This document shows positions 31,155 through 43,032 of a stretch of 64,000 bases of DNA, piece by piece. Position numbers and translations under genes: made by a program. Origin of the DNA: Ectocarpus siliculosus (Eukaryota; Sar; Phaeophyceae; Ectocarpales; Ectocarpaceae); the NCBI GenBank assembly GCA_000310025.1, contig FN649750.1, positions 681,648-745,647 on the forward strand, written 5' to 3'. Positions within the stretch are counted from its first letter, which is position 1. Each line of letters starts with the position of its first letter. The notes below the pieces were generated by a model. It saw nothing but the letters and a program-made list of their open reading frames with translations. It did no database searches and was not told the origin of the DNA.

Positions 31155-34100
31155 ATGAGCACCGCTGCCGATGGAGGAAAGCCGAAGGTCGCCGCCACCA
31201 CACCACCTTCGTCGACATCAACCCGGCGGAAGACGGCTCTGGACTTTAACCTTCCGAAGGGAGACCATTTTTTCCTCAACTCCAGGAAGCAGCGGCTGCA
31301 CCTGCGCACGTTCCTTCCCGAGACAGGCAAGGGAGAAAGGAGCGTTTGATATCCGACGCAGGCAGGGATCCCACTCATTTATTGTTTGTTTTTGACGTCG
31401 ACCGTGAGAGTCAGTTCGTCACCCGATTTCACCCACCTGTCTCTCCGTCGCCACGGAGAACAATATTTCTGCAGAGTTTCTTGAGACAGTGTGTCCACCG
31501 AGCTTGTTGTGTACGTTGAGACGGAATCTCTTTTCACGTCCTCCGAATTCACATGCTCGGAGTTGGAATGGTACCTAATGTTGAAGTGGGATATATGTTT
31601 CCAGGTCAAACGACGACATTATCTCAGCCCGGGCCGTGTGTTTGTGTGTGTTTGTGTGTATTTGTTATTATTACCAGCATCGACCGCGCTAACCGGCTAA
31701 CCAATGAAAACGCGTCAGTCTCGGTGCGGTTGAAAGCACAAAAACACTTGTATGGGCCATTAACTGGGACCCCGTCAGGGGCCAGCATGGGGGAGACTAA
31801 TGTGTATGTGTATGTGTGTGTTTATGTGTTTTGGCACTATCTCAGGCGTCGAGATGAAGGCCCTTTTGTTTTGGTACCACGGCTACGCTGCCCACATCAA
31901 CGGCCCCACTTTCCGGGAGTTCGCGGAGGGCATGGCAGCCGGCGGGTACGCCGTGATCGCCGTCGACCAGCATGGCCACGGGTACAGGTGCGTGGCGTGG
32001 CGGGTGCCTCACGTCGATAAGGTTGTTAGCACGAAGTACTTGAAGGTATCGTTTTCTCGTAAAATATAACCACTCGGAGTATTGATTTCGTCTTGATACT
32101 TCGTACTATCATAATACCACAACGAACCCATCTTTATCCTAATATAAAGGGTCTAGGATGTTTTGCGATGTAATGACAGCGTCATTTGCTCGTTTTTCAA
32201 GCAGAACCAAGCAGCACCAGGTTTGTCAGTCATGCGGTGGTGCTTGACAGCAGTGTGATTGACGGGGCAGGTGTTCGCACTTGTGTTGTGGAGATGTTCC
32301 TTGTTGCACTTGTGTTGTGGAGATGTTCCTTGTTGCACTTGTGTTGTGGAGATGTTCCTTGTTGCACTTGTGTTGTGGAGATGTTCCTTGTTGCACTTGT
32401 GTTGTGGAGATGTTCCTTGTTGCACTTGTGTTGTGGAGATGTTCCTTGTTGCACTTGTGTTGTGGAGATGTTCCTTGTTGCACTTGTGTTGTGGAGATGT
32501 TCCTTGTGGTTGAAATGTGTAGTTGTCGTTGTCGATATGCTGTCCCCAAACCCGAAAAAGAATCACGGACACGGTTGTTTGTTTTTGTATGGCTGGTTTG
32601 TCTGCTGCTGTTGCCCTTTTCTCGACTATCTTGTCGACTCACTGCTTGTTTTGGGCGCTCCCTCGTGCTCTCACGGTGCTTCGCGCTTGGTGATGTGAGA
32701 GCCTGGTCCGGTGAGAACCCGGCGTGCTCCGTCCCGGCTTTGTAGGGATGCGAGGTCAATGGTCTAACGACTACGGCATGCACGACTATGAGTACAACCC
32801 CCCCCCCCCCCCAAAAAATGCGGGGATGTTTGATGGGGAAATTTCCAAATACCTGGATATACTCCCAGGAGTCCCACAGGGATGTTCCAAGTCCCCCCCT
32901 CCCTTTTAGAATTACCTCCACGATTTTATAAAGGCGGTTGAAACCATAAAAAAGGGAGTCCCAATAAGGGGAAAAAATGTGTCCCGAACGATGTTTTCAA
33001 AATAATTCCTGGGNNNNNNNNNNNNNNNNNNNNNNNNNNNNNNNNNNNNNNNNNNNNNNNNNNNNNNNNNNNNNNNNNNNNNNNNNNNNNNNNNNNNNNN
33101 NNNNNNNNNNNNNCTTTTTAAGATTTACATCAACGATTTGATAAGGGCGGTTGAAGCAGTAAGACAGGGAGTCCAAGTAGAGGGAAAGAGTGTGTCCGGA
33201 CTGATGTTTGCAGATGATTTCGTGGGCGTATCCGAAACACCAGAAGGGTTGCAAGAACAATTAGATGCGGCGGTAGGATACACCCGAAAATGGAGACTGT
33301 CGGCGAACGTAGGGAAATGCGCAGTAGTGGTCTGTAACGAAGACAAGAAAAATCCCGTAGAATTCAAATGGAAATGGGGGGAGGAAGAACTACCGGTAGT
33401 AGACAAGTATGCGTACCTGGGAGTAGAGATTTCGAAGGAGTGCTCATGGGACGCACACATAGCGAAGTTGATTGGGAAGGGTAAAGCTCAGATAGGCAAG
33501 ATGGACGAGATCCTTGCGGACCCACACCTAGACACTAGGATTAAGAGGTGTATTCTCTTGAATGTGATTGTACCTATGCTAGAGTGTGCAGGAGAGGTAT
33601 GGGAAGGTAACGAAAAGGCCGTCAAGCAGCTGGAAACGGTGCAGATGGCAGCGGCCAAGAAAATACTAGGATGTTCAAGTACAACGAGCAACACTGTATT
33701 GAGAGCAGAATTGGGAATGTACTCTCTTAAAACAAAGAGAGACATGCAGAAGTTGGATTGGTAGTACAAGGTAAGTAGAATGTCGGACGATAGACTACCA
33801 TGGTTGACGAGGCAGCTTGGGGAAAAGCCACTCCAGGGAAGAAGGGAATCAGATGGGACAAGGTCGTAGAGAAGGTTTGGAAGGAGATAGGAGACGAGGA
33901 GGAGACGTTGGACACGGAAGGGTTCGGGGGGTTCAAGACGAAAGTCAAGGAGGTGCTAGAAAGTAGGGAGGAGGCAACCCTTCGGAAGAAGGTACGAAGC
34001 GAAGACCACTTGGAGATATACGGGAAGTTGAAAGAAGGGATAGGGATGAAGACGTACTTGGACGGCCCCATGGACTACGCGAAAAAGCTGAAATTGCAAT

Positions 34101-35875
34101 TTCGAGTAGGCGATCTGGACTTGCCAGAACGGAGGAAGAGGTATACCAGCCGTAGGAGAGAGGAAGAGGAGGATAGACACACATGTCCATGTGGCAAATC
34201 GGAGGAGAGTAGACCCCACATAGTTGGAGAGTGTGAGTTGTACAGGAAGGAAAGAGAGGATCTCGAGGAGGAAATGAGACAGAGAGGGTGTGACATGGAC
34301 AAGTTTGGTAAATTAGACAACAGCGAAAAAACGATCGCGATAATTGGGGATAGATGGTGGGCACAAGAGGCCCTAGAGGACGGGGATAAGATGTGCAAGA
34401 AATTTTTATGGAGTTTGTGGCAGAAACGTAAAAAGCTCCCAATTGTTGGTGGTGTCTCTAGTAGGGGTAGGAACGGTGCTCCGTCTCGAAAGGGACGCGT
34501 GGTCAATGGTCAAATGACTAAGGCAAGCAACAACTGAGTACCCCCCCCCCCCCCCCCCCCCTCGTGCTGCTGCTGCTGCTGCTGCTGCTGCCACTTCTGC
34601 CGCTGGCACTGATTATTCGTGGCGAACACCTTGTGTAATGGCATCGGTAGTGACGGCGCTACGGTGCTCATCAACGACTACAAGCATTTGGTGAGGTTCA
34701 AACCAACACATCGATCACACAGACTGATGTGGCGGCTACGATTTGAGATTATCGATACAAGAGAAACCACGGAAATAGGAGAGTCAAAACCGCTTGCCAT
34801 TGGCCACGAGGAATGCATGTTGTACCCAGTGCGCTTTAAGAGGAAAGCCGGTTAGGGGAGAACTATTCTGGCTTGCAAACCCTCTCGTATGGCGTATGCA
34901 TAGCCCCCACTGTTACAGTGTGAACAGGAGTCGGTCGATCGTTATTGTCTCCAACCTGTTTCTGCCTTCCTGCATCATGCGCATGTCGAGCCGTCATAGC
35001 TACTGCTTGCATGATCTTTTCATCATCACCACCTACGTGTTTTTTTACGGACGCCTCTCTTTCCCCCCTCTCCGAATGGCTCGCGTCTTGCCGCTGACAG
35101 TTGGAGGACAACATAGCCATCCTGGACGTGGTAACGCGAGGGACCCCGGACGGGGGTACGCAAGTTCATTTTAAGCCGTCAGCGTGTGCATGTTCATCGA
35201 ATTCGCCATTGAAATGACTGCCACCGTTGGGGGTATTTCTTTCAGCAATCAATAGAGTTTTATTATGAAACCAAATAAAACACACTTGTATATGTTAATC
35301 CCCTTGAGTCACAAGCAGATATTGTAGTTGGGGTTAAGAGGGTTGAACACATGTGTATATCTTAATCCTCTAAAACCACAAACATGCATTGTAGTTTGCG
35401 GAGAGTTGTAAACCGGGAATGACGCTCCTTCCCCCATGAAATACTTCCTTCCCCCGTGGAATACTTCCTCCTCCCGTGAAATACTTCCTTCCCCCGTGAA
35501 ATACTTCCTTCCCCCATGAAATACTCCCAATAACCATCAATCGGTGCTTCGCACAACATACCACCCACCGGCTGCATTTTGTTTCACCTCTCCTCTCATC
35601 TGGTGTTCGTTGCAGAGCGAAGTAACCTGGGCTTGGACCCCGACATTCGCGACAAGATGACGCAGCTCCCGTTTTTCTTCGGCGGACAGTCGTTGGGAGG
35701 AGGGCTGTCTCTGTTGATGGCCATGCAGCTGAAGAATGACACCACCAGGCCTAACGTCGGCGCCAGGCTCCTTGGGGTGATGGCTAACTGCCCGGCAATC
35801 CGCGGTGCGTGGCTGATGCTGTTGTCGTTGTTCACGTTGGTGCTTGGTCGTTGGGTCTCGATCTGTGGAGAGTGG

Positions 35876-35973
<98 letters not shown>

Positions 35974-37638
35974 GGTGGGTGTTGTTGATGTTTCGTGTTG
36001 TGGGTGGGTCTGCCGCCGCTACTGTTAGCGTGCATGCCTTGCTCGCGTGTGACTCTCAATGCCGTCGAACCCTTCGTACGCCTGCTGCTGCTGCTGCTGC
36101 TACTCCTGCTGTCGTCCTTATCGCCAACACGCGGGCACAACAACAACCAGCAAACCCTCCTAAGGAACCCGTGCTCTTCCTCCTCAAGCACGTGGTCGCC
36201 CCTCTCTTGCCGTCGAGACAGATCCCCAAGTTCATGGAAAAAGGTGACGAGCCTTCCATCACAGCAGTCGTCTTCGTCGTTTTTGTCGTGAGCGGTTAGT
36301 CTTTTCGGTTTCGCGTGCGGAAGGATAGTTGGCCGTGTCTTGGGTGTCTTCACCGCTGAACGCCCACGCTCGTTCGTTTCTGCAAGTTGGGTAGATGAAC
36401 GATACACCGGGGTCCCCGGCGCCGAGGTGGCTGGTCGAAACTCGCCCTTGAACTTGAACACGGCGAGAACAAACAATCTGTAGATGTACGTACCATACAG
36501 CCTCTCATTTTTTTTTGTTTTCTTCATGGCGACAGTGTCGTTGCCCGAGCTCGTGTGGCTCAAGCCCGAACACATGGAGATGGGAGCCCAAGACAAGATT
36601 GGCCAACCCGGGGGTCTGGGATGGCCCGGGACGATGCGCTTCGGAACCGGCTCGCAATTGATCGGTGAGAGTGGGCACGCGTTGCAGCGTTTACGCATAC
36701 AGTTGATACAGTCAGCAGGTGCGGTAGCAAAGTGTTTTGGGTAAATAGGATAGGCCCGGTCGGTCGCTACAGCCGGAGGGACCCAGTGGGTAGGTACGCA
36801 CTGAATCATTGTCATTGCATGCCGAACGGATGCCGAACGCCTGCCCCTCGAAACTGACAGCTACACCGGTGTGTTCGTTGGCGCCTTTGTTTTGTCTTGT
36901 TTCAGACATGCTGGGTGAGCTGTACTCGAGACTCTCCGAGGTCGACTTCCCGTTTCTTGTGCTTCACGACCCGGAAGGTGAGCTCATTTCACGTTGGTCT
37001 CGTCGTCTTTTGACCGTGTTGCACCCCGTCAGCGAAGACCCACGTTTAAGGTGTTGCGTGAATTATTTTTTGTGTTGCTCTTGCTAGTCCCAAACACCCG
37101 GTTCCATGAAAAGGACGATCGTTTTCTGGAAGGGTCCTCTCGGGAATTTACCCGGTGCGTGAATCGAATTAAATCATGGTGTTCTTGTCATTTTTTGCGC
37201 ACCCCGGTGCCATCTCCCCGATCGGTGCCATCTCTCCGACAGGTACCATCTCTCCCACCGGTGCCATCTCTCTGACCAGTGCCATCTCTCCGACCGGTGC
37301 CATCTCTCCGACCGGTGCCATCTCCCCTGCTATTGCGAGACGGTAGTTGTGGTGCTTTCATCCGCAGTTGTCCGCTCTCAAATGACCGCCACGCTTAAAT
37401 CCCGACACCCCCCGGACCCGCGCGAAAATTTGTTGCAGACGGGATTGTGCGCTTCGAGGGCACGCAGAAGCTGCTCGACGAGGCTTCCACCGCGGCTGAC
37501 GTCCCCAGAGGCAAGGAGGTCAAGGAGATGCTGGGGCTGAAGCACGACTTGCTCTCCAACGCCACCACTCAAATGCTGGCGGCCTACACCGACTGGGGGG
37601 CTGCGCGTTTGGAAGCAGGCGCGCAGCAGCTGACTTGA
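31155..37638 (+). CDS. Monoacylglycerol-lipase-like alpha/beta hydrolase
   Basis: Serine hydrolase of the monoglyceride lipase/lysophospholipase group, expected to cleave an acyl ester such as monoacylglycerol or a lysolipid; the substrate is not predictable. Eight exons join in phase to 344 aa: 31155-31326, 31846-31987, 34651-34690, 35618-35804, 36151-36243, 36536-36664, 36906-36977 and 37439-37638 (TGA). Landmarks are the oxyanion segment FWYHGYAAH, VDQHGHGYSDG, the nucleophile elbow GGQSLGGG (Ser143), ANCPAIR, FLVLHDPEDGIV (Asp279) and GLKHDLL (His314), a complete triad in family order. The first intron begins GC (ACAG|GCAAGG) and ends AG. Phase leaves no good GT alternative. The start of exon 4 is the least certain boundary; GCAG and GCAGAG are both possible and about eight residues seem short against relatives. 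The 2.66-kb intron before exon 3 holds the LINE and assembly gap. No signal peptide is obvious. Confidence 0.85.
32281..32507. repeat. 29-bp minisatellite, about eight copies
   Basis: Unit ttgtgttgtggagatgttcc plus ttgttgcac, repeated at 32281, 32310, 32339, 32368, 32397, 32426, 32455 and 32484 (last partial), essentially without change. 29 is not a multiple of three, so the open frames on both strands cycle through all three readings and are not genes. It lies in a hydrolase intron. Confidence 0.95.
32660..32813 (+). mobile_element. Truncated LINE 3' end with poly-C tail
   Basis: Similar to 1268-1389 and to the 3' end of the LINE that follows. Ends ctatgagtacaa then a run of C (to about 32813), paralleling aactgagta plus poly-C at 34535-34561. 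The next LINE begins immediately after this tail. Confidence 0.6.
32814..34561 (+). mobile_element. 5'-truncated, inactivated non-LTR retrotransposon (LINE), interrupted by gap
   Basis: Encodes the later reverse-transcriptase motifs and C-terminus of a LINE. GVPQGCSKSP appears before the gap. After it come YINDLIRAVEA, the catalytic FADDF (about 33206-33220) and the thumb region with YAYLGVEIS and VQMAAAKKILG. A second frame (33800-34537) carries a C-terminal zinc-knuckle-like motif CPCGKSEESRPHIVGEC (CxCx10Hx4C). It is dead: a TAG at 33762 ends the first frame and the reading frame shifts near 33800. The 3' end is a poly-C run (34541-34561) followed by CTG repeats. It lies in a hydrolase intron. 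Confidence 0.85.
33014..33113. other. Assembly gap (100 N)
   Basis: Exactly 100 N, the usual placeholder for a gap of unknown size. The 108 bp to its left (32905-33013) are a noisy version of the 110 bp to its right (33114-33224), so the flanks overlap and the gap may be false. Confidence 0.97.
35070..35250 (+). repeat. Dispersed repeat, copy B
   Basis: Partner of 24860-25020, with a shorter G run (cggacgggggtacgca). It lies in a hydrolase intron. Confidence 0.55.
35427..35526. repeat. 20-bp minisatellite, five copies
   Basis: Unit ccttcccccatgaaatactt with c/t and a/g variants, starting at 35427 and repeating every 20 bp. It lies in a hydrolase intron. Confidence 0.88.
35875..35977. repeat. 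(TTG)n then (GTG)n microsatellite
   Basis: About 28 TTG units followed by GTG units, in the hydrolase intron after exon 4. The Cys-rich or Thr-rich open frames across it are artefacts. Confidence 0.93.
37206..37327. repeat. 18-bp minisatellite, about seven copies
   Basis: Unit ggtgccatctctccgacc with single-base variants, in the last hydrolase intron. Confidence 0.88.
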
Positions 37639-40600
37639 AATGGATCGACGGGATGAGGCGCCTGCGCTCTCGTCTGAAGTCCTGGTTATCTCTCCTCTTT
37701 GAGTCGGTTCTTTGAACGCTCTGCGGGAAGACTATCACAGGAGGAGTCTCGTTTAGTGCCTGTCGTGTTTGTGTGCCGTTTGAGATCTGGATTGGGGGAC
37801 TAAGTCCGGAGGCGGCGGTGCAATGGACTGGAGCGATACAAAAGTAGGTCGGAGATCTAATGCCCCCCCCCCCCCCCTCCAGCAACAAAACCCGCCCTGG
37901 TTTCCGAAACTTTTCCCAATACCAGCACCCATGCACCTGCGTGGTTCTTTCTGTAGGACAGGTCTTGATTGGGCCGTGTTGGTTACAAAAGTGTCGCCTA
38001 TGTGCATGTTGCAGTCGGTTCACTTGGGGATCAGGCTGGGTTTGGGGTTTGTTTTCTTGCTCTGGTGTTGGGTTCGTCTGCACGGCGGTACAACATATTA
38101 AGTATTTTGTATTTGTATTGAATAGCTACTGTATGTACATTTTTTTTTGCGCCCGTCCGCCGGTGGCGTACTGAACGGAGATCAGAGAAGGATGTTGGAA
38201 CGAGACTGGTTGATGCTGTTGTTGTTGTTGCACACCCATGTGTTGATGTAGTAGGTGTCTCGCATCATGGCCTATTTTGGATTTCCTTTCCCCGCTGGAA
38301 TGCCACGAGACGACGTAAGAAGGTTGCTTGTCGTCCTGGTTCTTCTCCCATATGGAGTGCCGGCCTTCGGGAACTGCTGGGTAGACAGACACCCGGGAGA
38401 TAGAGCTAAAGGCAGTAGGGGGTCCGCGAGGGATTTATTGATATTCGAAGTACTTGAATAGTCTACATATCCTGCAACAGCCGTACACTCTTAGGATAGT
38501 CCAGCCGTTCGTCAGTGCTTCAAAGTTTTTGGAGGCGGACTCAGTTTGTCACCAACCAGCAGCAGCAGTGTCTTTCCGCCGGACCCAACCCTCTACCGCG
38601 GCAGGGCCACGTTGTGTAGATGGACGAAGGGTTGGTCCAAACTCTGTTCGATGAAGGCACTACAGCAGCAAGTTGTAGCGTACTCTATATGATACCACTG
38701 CTGTAGCATACTATGCTGTAGTCCTCCGCGAGACCCTCGTGATGATTCTTCCCGAAACAACGACCAACCGACGACGTGGCAAGTGAAAGTAAGTGCCGAT
38801 CGAGGATGATTCAGCCTATCTCCAGCTTGATAAAACAAGAAACTTGACGCTTGGAATTTCACCCCATATGCCTCTTCCCTGCCCACCATTCGGGCACGTT
38901 GAGCAACATCACCCTGATTGCTTCTAGTTGTTACTATGTATGTATGTACTTGATGGCCGTAATGAAATAAAGTCTCATCCCCATGATACGTGTCGACATA
39001 CCGGTAGATGTCGGCGTCGGTATTGTTCGCACCGCGAAATGGAGGACCAAACAAACAAATGACTTTCTGCGGGATCATTTTGTTGCTGTACTGATGCTGT
39101 ACAACGCTGTAGCGGGGGTGTGTTGGGGTTTGTGGAGTTTTCTATTTTCTTTTCGAAGAGCGGGGCGTCCATCACTCATCACCATCCATTGTATGCTCCT
39201 CCTCCTCACAGGCACATACATAGACAACTTTCATTCATATTTTGAATCGTGGATGAGTCTGAAATCAGTTGCTTTTTGTGCGTGCTCTTCGGTGGATGGC
39301 ACGTAGATACAGAAAGAGTGAAAGTGAAAGGCGGAGAACACGACTTCTCCACTAGCTGCCAGTGTTGGAAGTACGACAGCAGTAGTAGCAACAACAGACC
39401 AGCAGCCTCGCGCGTAGCAAACACAAACACACCCGCAGTAGGTGAAAAAATATCCAATTTTTCATAGTTTCTAGAACAGAATTGTAGAGCGTATGTGACC
39501 ACACGCACCAACCATCTATCTAGCTGCTGTACTACCTGTACCGCATGTACGGAGTCCTTTTTTCCGTCATGGAAGATAAGACTCTTGGTTGGACGCCGAT
39601 CAAGTCTCACATAATCTCTTAGTGTATCAGACTACCGCAGGCTAACTGTAATTGCGCGCTTCTCCTCATTTCCAGCTGGCGTGGCCTACCTCGCTTGCGG
39701 CGAGGCGGACATTTAGTCTATGTGTTCAACGGATGTATCACAAGCAGACTGCTGTCGGAATGATGTGTCGACAGAGAGGTGTCGACACCTTCGGACGAAC
39801 GGACGAAACGAGCCGTCAATTTCTCCAAATCAATTTTCTTGCCAAAGATCCGACACGCACGTTGCGTCGAGCCGACGGGCTGTTCATGACCAAAACAAGC
39901 TGCGACACATGTTCTGCCGCAGAGCATCTGCCGCAGAGCACACGTCGGTCACCCATGGCCGAGTTCAGAACTTCGTAGTCTTGGGTCACAGAGGCACACG
40001 GCGATTGCACTGCAAACACAGGCTTGCGGAATATTTAGCGTGATGAACCAAACGCTCTCTCTCATCATCCCTCAACGAACAAACTGGAGAACCAACGTCT
40101 CACTCCGGTGCATGGATGCGGTGGTTTATTCCCGACCCCAGGAATGATTCCCGGAACTTTCTCTGAGAAACTTCAAATTTGTTCTCGTATCGAGGGAGTC
40201 GAATTAGTTGCCGAATAGCCGTTGGTTGGTCTTTCCGTCACCCGCGCGCACGCCTACCCCGCCCAGTCCTTACCACACCTTCTCCTCTTCTCCTCATCTC
40301 CCCACCCGGGTCTTCGAAAGGACGAACCGCGCGAGCTACGGTTTGCACTTCCGAAGACCACCGAACGTTTGGGCCACTGCAGCGGTCTAATCGGTGAGAG
40401 CGAGGTGTCGTGTGCGTCGTGTGTGTTGCTGGTCCTGGGGCTGTGCCACTTTTTTTCATTTTTGCAGGGGCATGTGATGAAACTGGGGTCGTAAATTGCC
40501 GCCGCTCTTGATTTCTCGCTCATTTTACAAGACACTTGAGCGCTTTCCTTTGTCAGTTCTGAGCCTAAGAGCATCGACGAATAGCCATGGCGAAGAGAAC

Positions 40601-43032
40601 GTACAGCAGTAGATACATACGTAGATACCACACCTCTTTTGTGCGTACACAACACAGCGGTAGTACCCTATTCTCTTCTTGGTGATGTTTGTCTGTCTTT
40701 GTGGTCTCCGTTCTCGCCTCACTCCGCGGTTGGTTCAATTTTTTTCGGCCTGGAATTGATCGCCATTTTCGGCGGTTTGTGTAGGTTGCTCATGGTCTCG
40801 CAGTGAACACAGAGAGGTGCCACCAACCGCGCAAGAACGTCGTGGCTGCACGGCTACCCTGCTGCTGGCCCACGGTAGATTGTGTGCGTGCCGGGTGATG
40901 TGATTGTTCCGCTGTTTTTGAGAGCATTCGGCCCGCTGAGAGGATTCGGCCTTCTTGAGAGGACGCGGCGTGTGTGTGCCATCTTCTCTGCCACTGACTG
41001 TTAAGAAAATCTCGAGAAAATCTCGACAGCAGCAGTGGGTTTTAGCGCGGTGCGTCTGGCCCCGAACGCATCCAAGAACGAAGTGGTGCTCTGCGTCTGC
41101 CCCGTGTATTGTACGCGTCGAGGTCGGGCCTTGGGGGGATAGGGGTGGGTGTCGCGATATAATGCGTTGTTGGTGGTGGGCGCGCACGGACGCATTTATT
41201 TGTCTGTTCCTCCGCCTGCTGCGTGTGGGGGGTTTCTTTTCTGTGAAGATTTGAAATGTACGGCAGGCAGGCGCGGTGTGAGTGGGTTTACAACCCCCCA
41301 AACGTCGATGGTCACCGTCCTTCTCTTGTTGGATACTGACGACGTACATGTTTCCGCCACCAGTAGGCGAACTGTCATGAGGGTCTTGACTTGACTGATC
41401 GCGGTGGGCTTTTAGAGACATCAGAACTTTTGAGATTCTGTTCTAGAAAGAGCAAGAAATGTTTCGGTCGTCAGCGGCTACTACACGTACGTGCACATGT
41501 ACACGCTGAGAGAGATGGCTGGGACGTTGGCAGTTTGAATAGTTTGAATCCAGAGAAACAACCCTACAGCAGACAATGCAAGGCGGACGTGAGTGGCAGC
41601 TCTTCCTTGAACATTCCTATGGCAGTCCGCCATCGTTTCCTTTCCGACAGCAGTTTCCTAACGTTCAAAAGTTTTCAAATGGAGGAGGCAAAATCAGTTT
41701 CTTGCATAATTTTTTTCAAGATGCGGGCTTGAATCCTGGGATAGTAAAAACACACACAGAAAGACTACCCATTCGAGATTCTTCAAACGGGCGGGTCTGT
41801 ATCTCAAACGGGTAGTCTTTCTTTCACTAATGGAAAATCTACTTTGATTTTTGTCTTGCGCATGTATTTGCAAAACGACCTCACCCATTTTCGGCCGGAT
41901 GTATTTTCTAGAACGTTTTCGCATATTTTCGGCAGGTGTGTTTTCGAACGCCCGTGCCAACACACCGATCTTTGTATCACCGACACCGGTGCGAAAAAAC
42001 TAGAGTAAGTGCATACCGTATATGACACAAGATAACACACCCCCTGGACCGATTTCCAAAGCTCGATTACTCCACGACGAAGAGGATGCACAAACAAAAC
42101 GATACATTTTCGAAAATTTCTCGACGAGACGATTCCAACGCTGCCGTTTTCGGCGCCGTGACTCTTCCTGCTGTTGAGAAATCGAGCTTTGAAAATCGGC
42201 CAAGGGGGTGTGTTATCTTGTGTCATATACGGTAGTCACGTGGTTTTATTGATAGACTTTTTCAACGTTCCCCCGGTGCGATAACACCGATGCTTGCGAT
42301 GCGGTAGATATATATTACGGAGCAGCAGTCTGGCCCTTGCACGTTGCTGAGTCCCAAGAGACGTACACAGCAGGCGATTCCTGGGGTACAACTGGGGGCA
42401 GCTTCACGGTGTACAGGATATGTACCAAAGCACAACCCAATCAAAAACATAAATCAAAAAAATTAACGGTGTCGGCGAATTGTGGCGACTTCCGCTAGCG
42501 AATATACCTTGACTATGTACGTCAGTAATTGAATTGTCTTCCTCATGGACACGGCGGTAGTACCAGTAGTACTTCGTACATTTTGTGTTTCTTGAGTTCT
42601 TTTTATTGGTTACGCATGGGTGTTTATTTTGCCCGCACCTGCGACAATAGCGATACCGCGGTATCGCGTTACATGCTATTTTTTTTTCGCACGCCCCAAA
42701 CCCCCCATGTGCGCGAAATCACCGATGATGGATGCCGAGTGTACCCGATTGCGCGGCAATGGCACTTTGGATGGCACCGCGACGTTGTGAGCGAAATTAC
42801 CGACGGGCGCCGAATCCAACCAGTTGCACTGGTGTTTGTTTTCAAGGAATGGCATCTTGCTGGGATCCCGATGTGAGCCAAATCACCGACCACTTGCCGA
42901 ATTGAACAATTGCGGAACAACTCAAGTTCGTGTTTCGAAGCGATGATATCTGATTCATTTACCTTTTTTCCGATGCCGTTCGCCTCCCACAACGCACACC
43001 AACGCAGCAGCGGCGGCGGCATCGGCACGACC
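37639..43032. other. 5.4-kb intergenic stretch
   Basis: Between the hydrolase stop and the VWA gene start. It contains a poly-C run near 37862-37876 and the MITE at 42016-42232. The largest frame (40735-41421, minus, 228 codons) is basic and lacks any motif or conserved pattern; I do not call it. The VWA gene promoter should lie near the right end. Confidence 0.5.
42016..42232. mobile_element. 217-bp MITE, copy 2, flanked by TA
   Basis: Same length and nearly the same sequence as 30139-30355, with TA at 42014-42015 and 42233-42234. Close similarity of the two copies suggests fairly recent movement of the family. Confidence 0.87.

Noticed and set aside
32281-32507. CRISPR-like array of 29-bp repeats
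   Set aside because: Repeats are contiguous with no spacers, in an intron of a eukaryotic gene; a minisatellite.
33138-34537. Host reverse transcriptase or viral polymerase gene
   Set aside because: FADD motif, C-terminal zinc knuckle, stop codon and frameshift identify a dead LINE copy.
35832-36815. 327-codon minus-strand frame with poly-Thr
   Set aside because: Runs over the TTG microsatellite and antisense to hydrolase exons whose frame and motifs are clear on the plus strand.
40735-41421. 228-codon minus-strand frame
   Set aside because: No motif, domain or repeat pattern recognised; composition resembles random GC-rich sequence, and no splice partners found.
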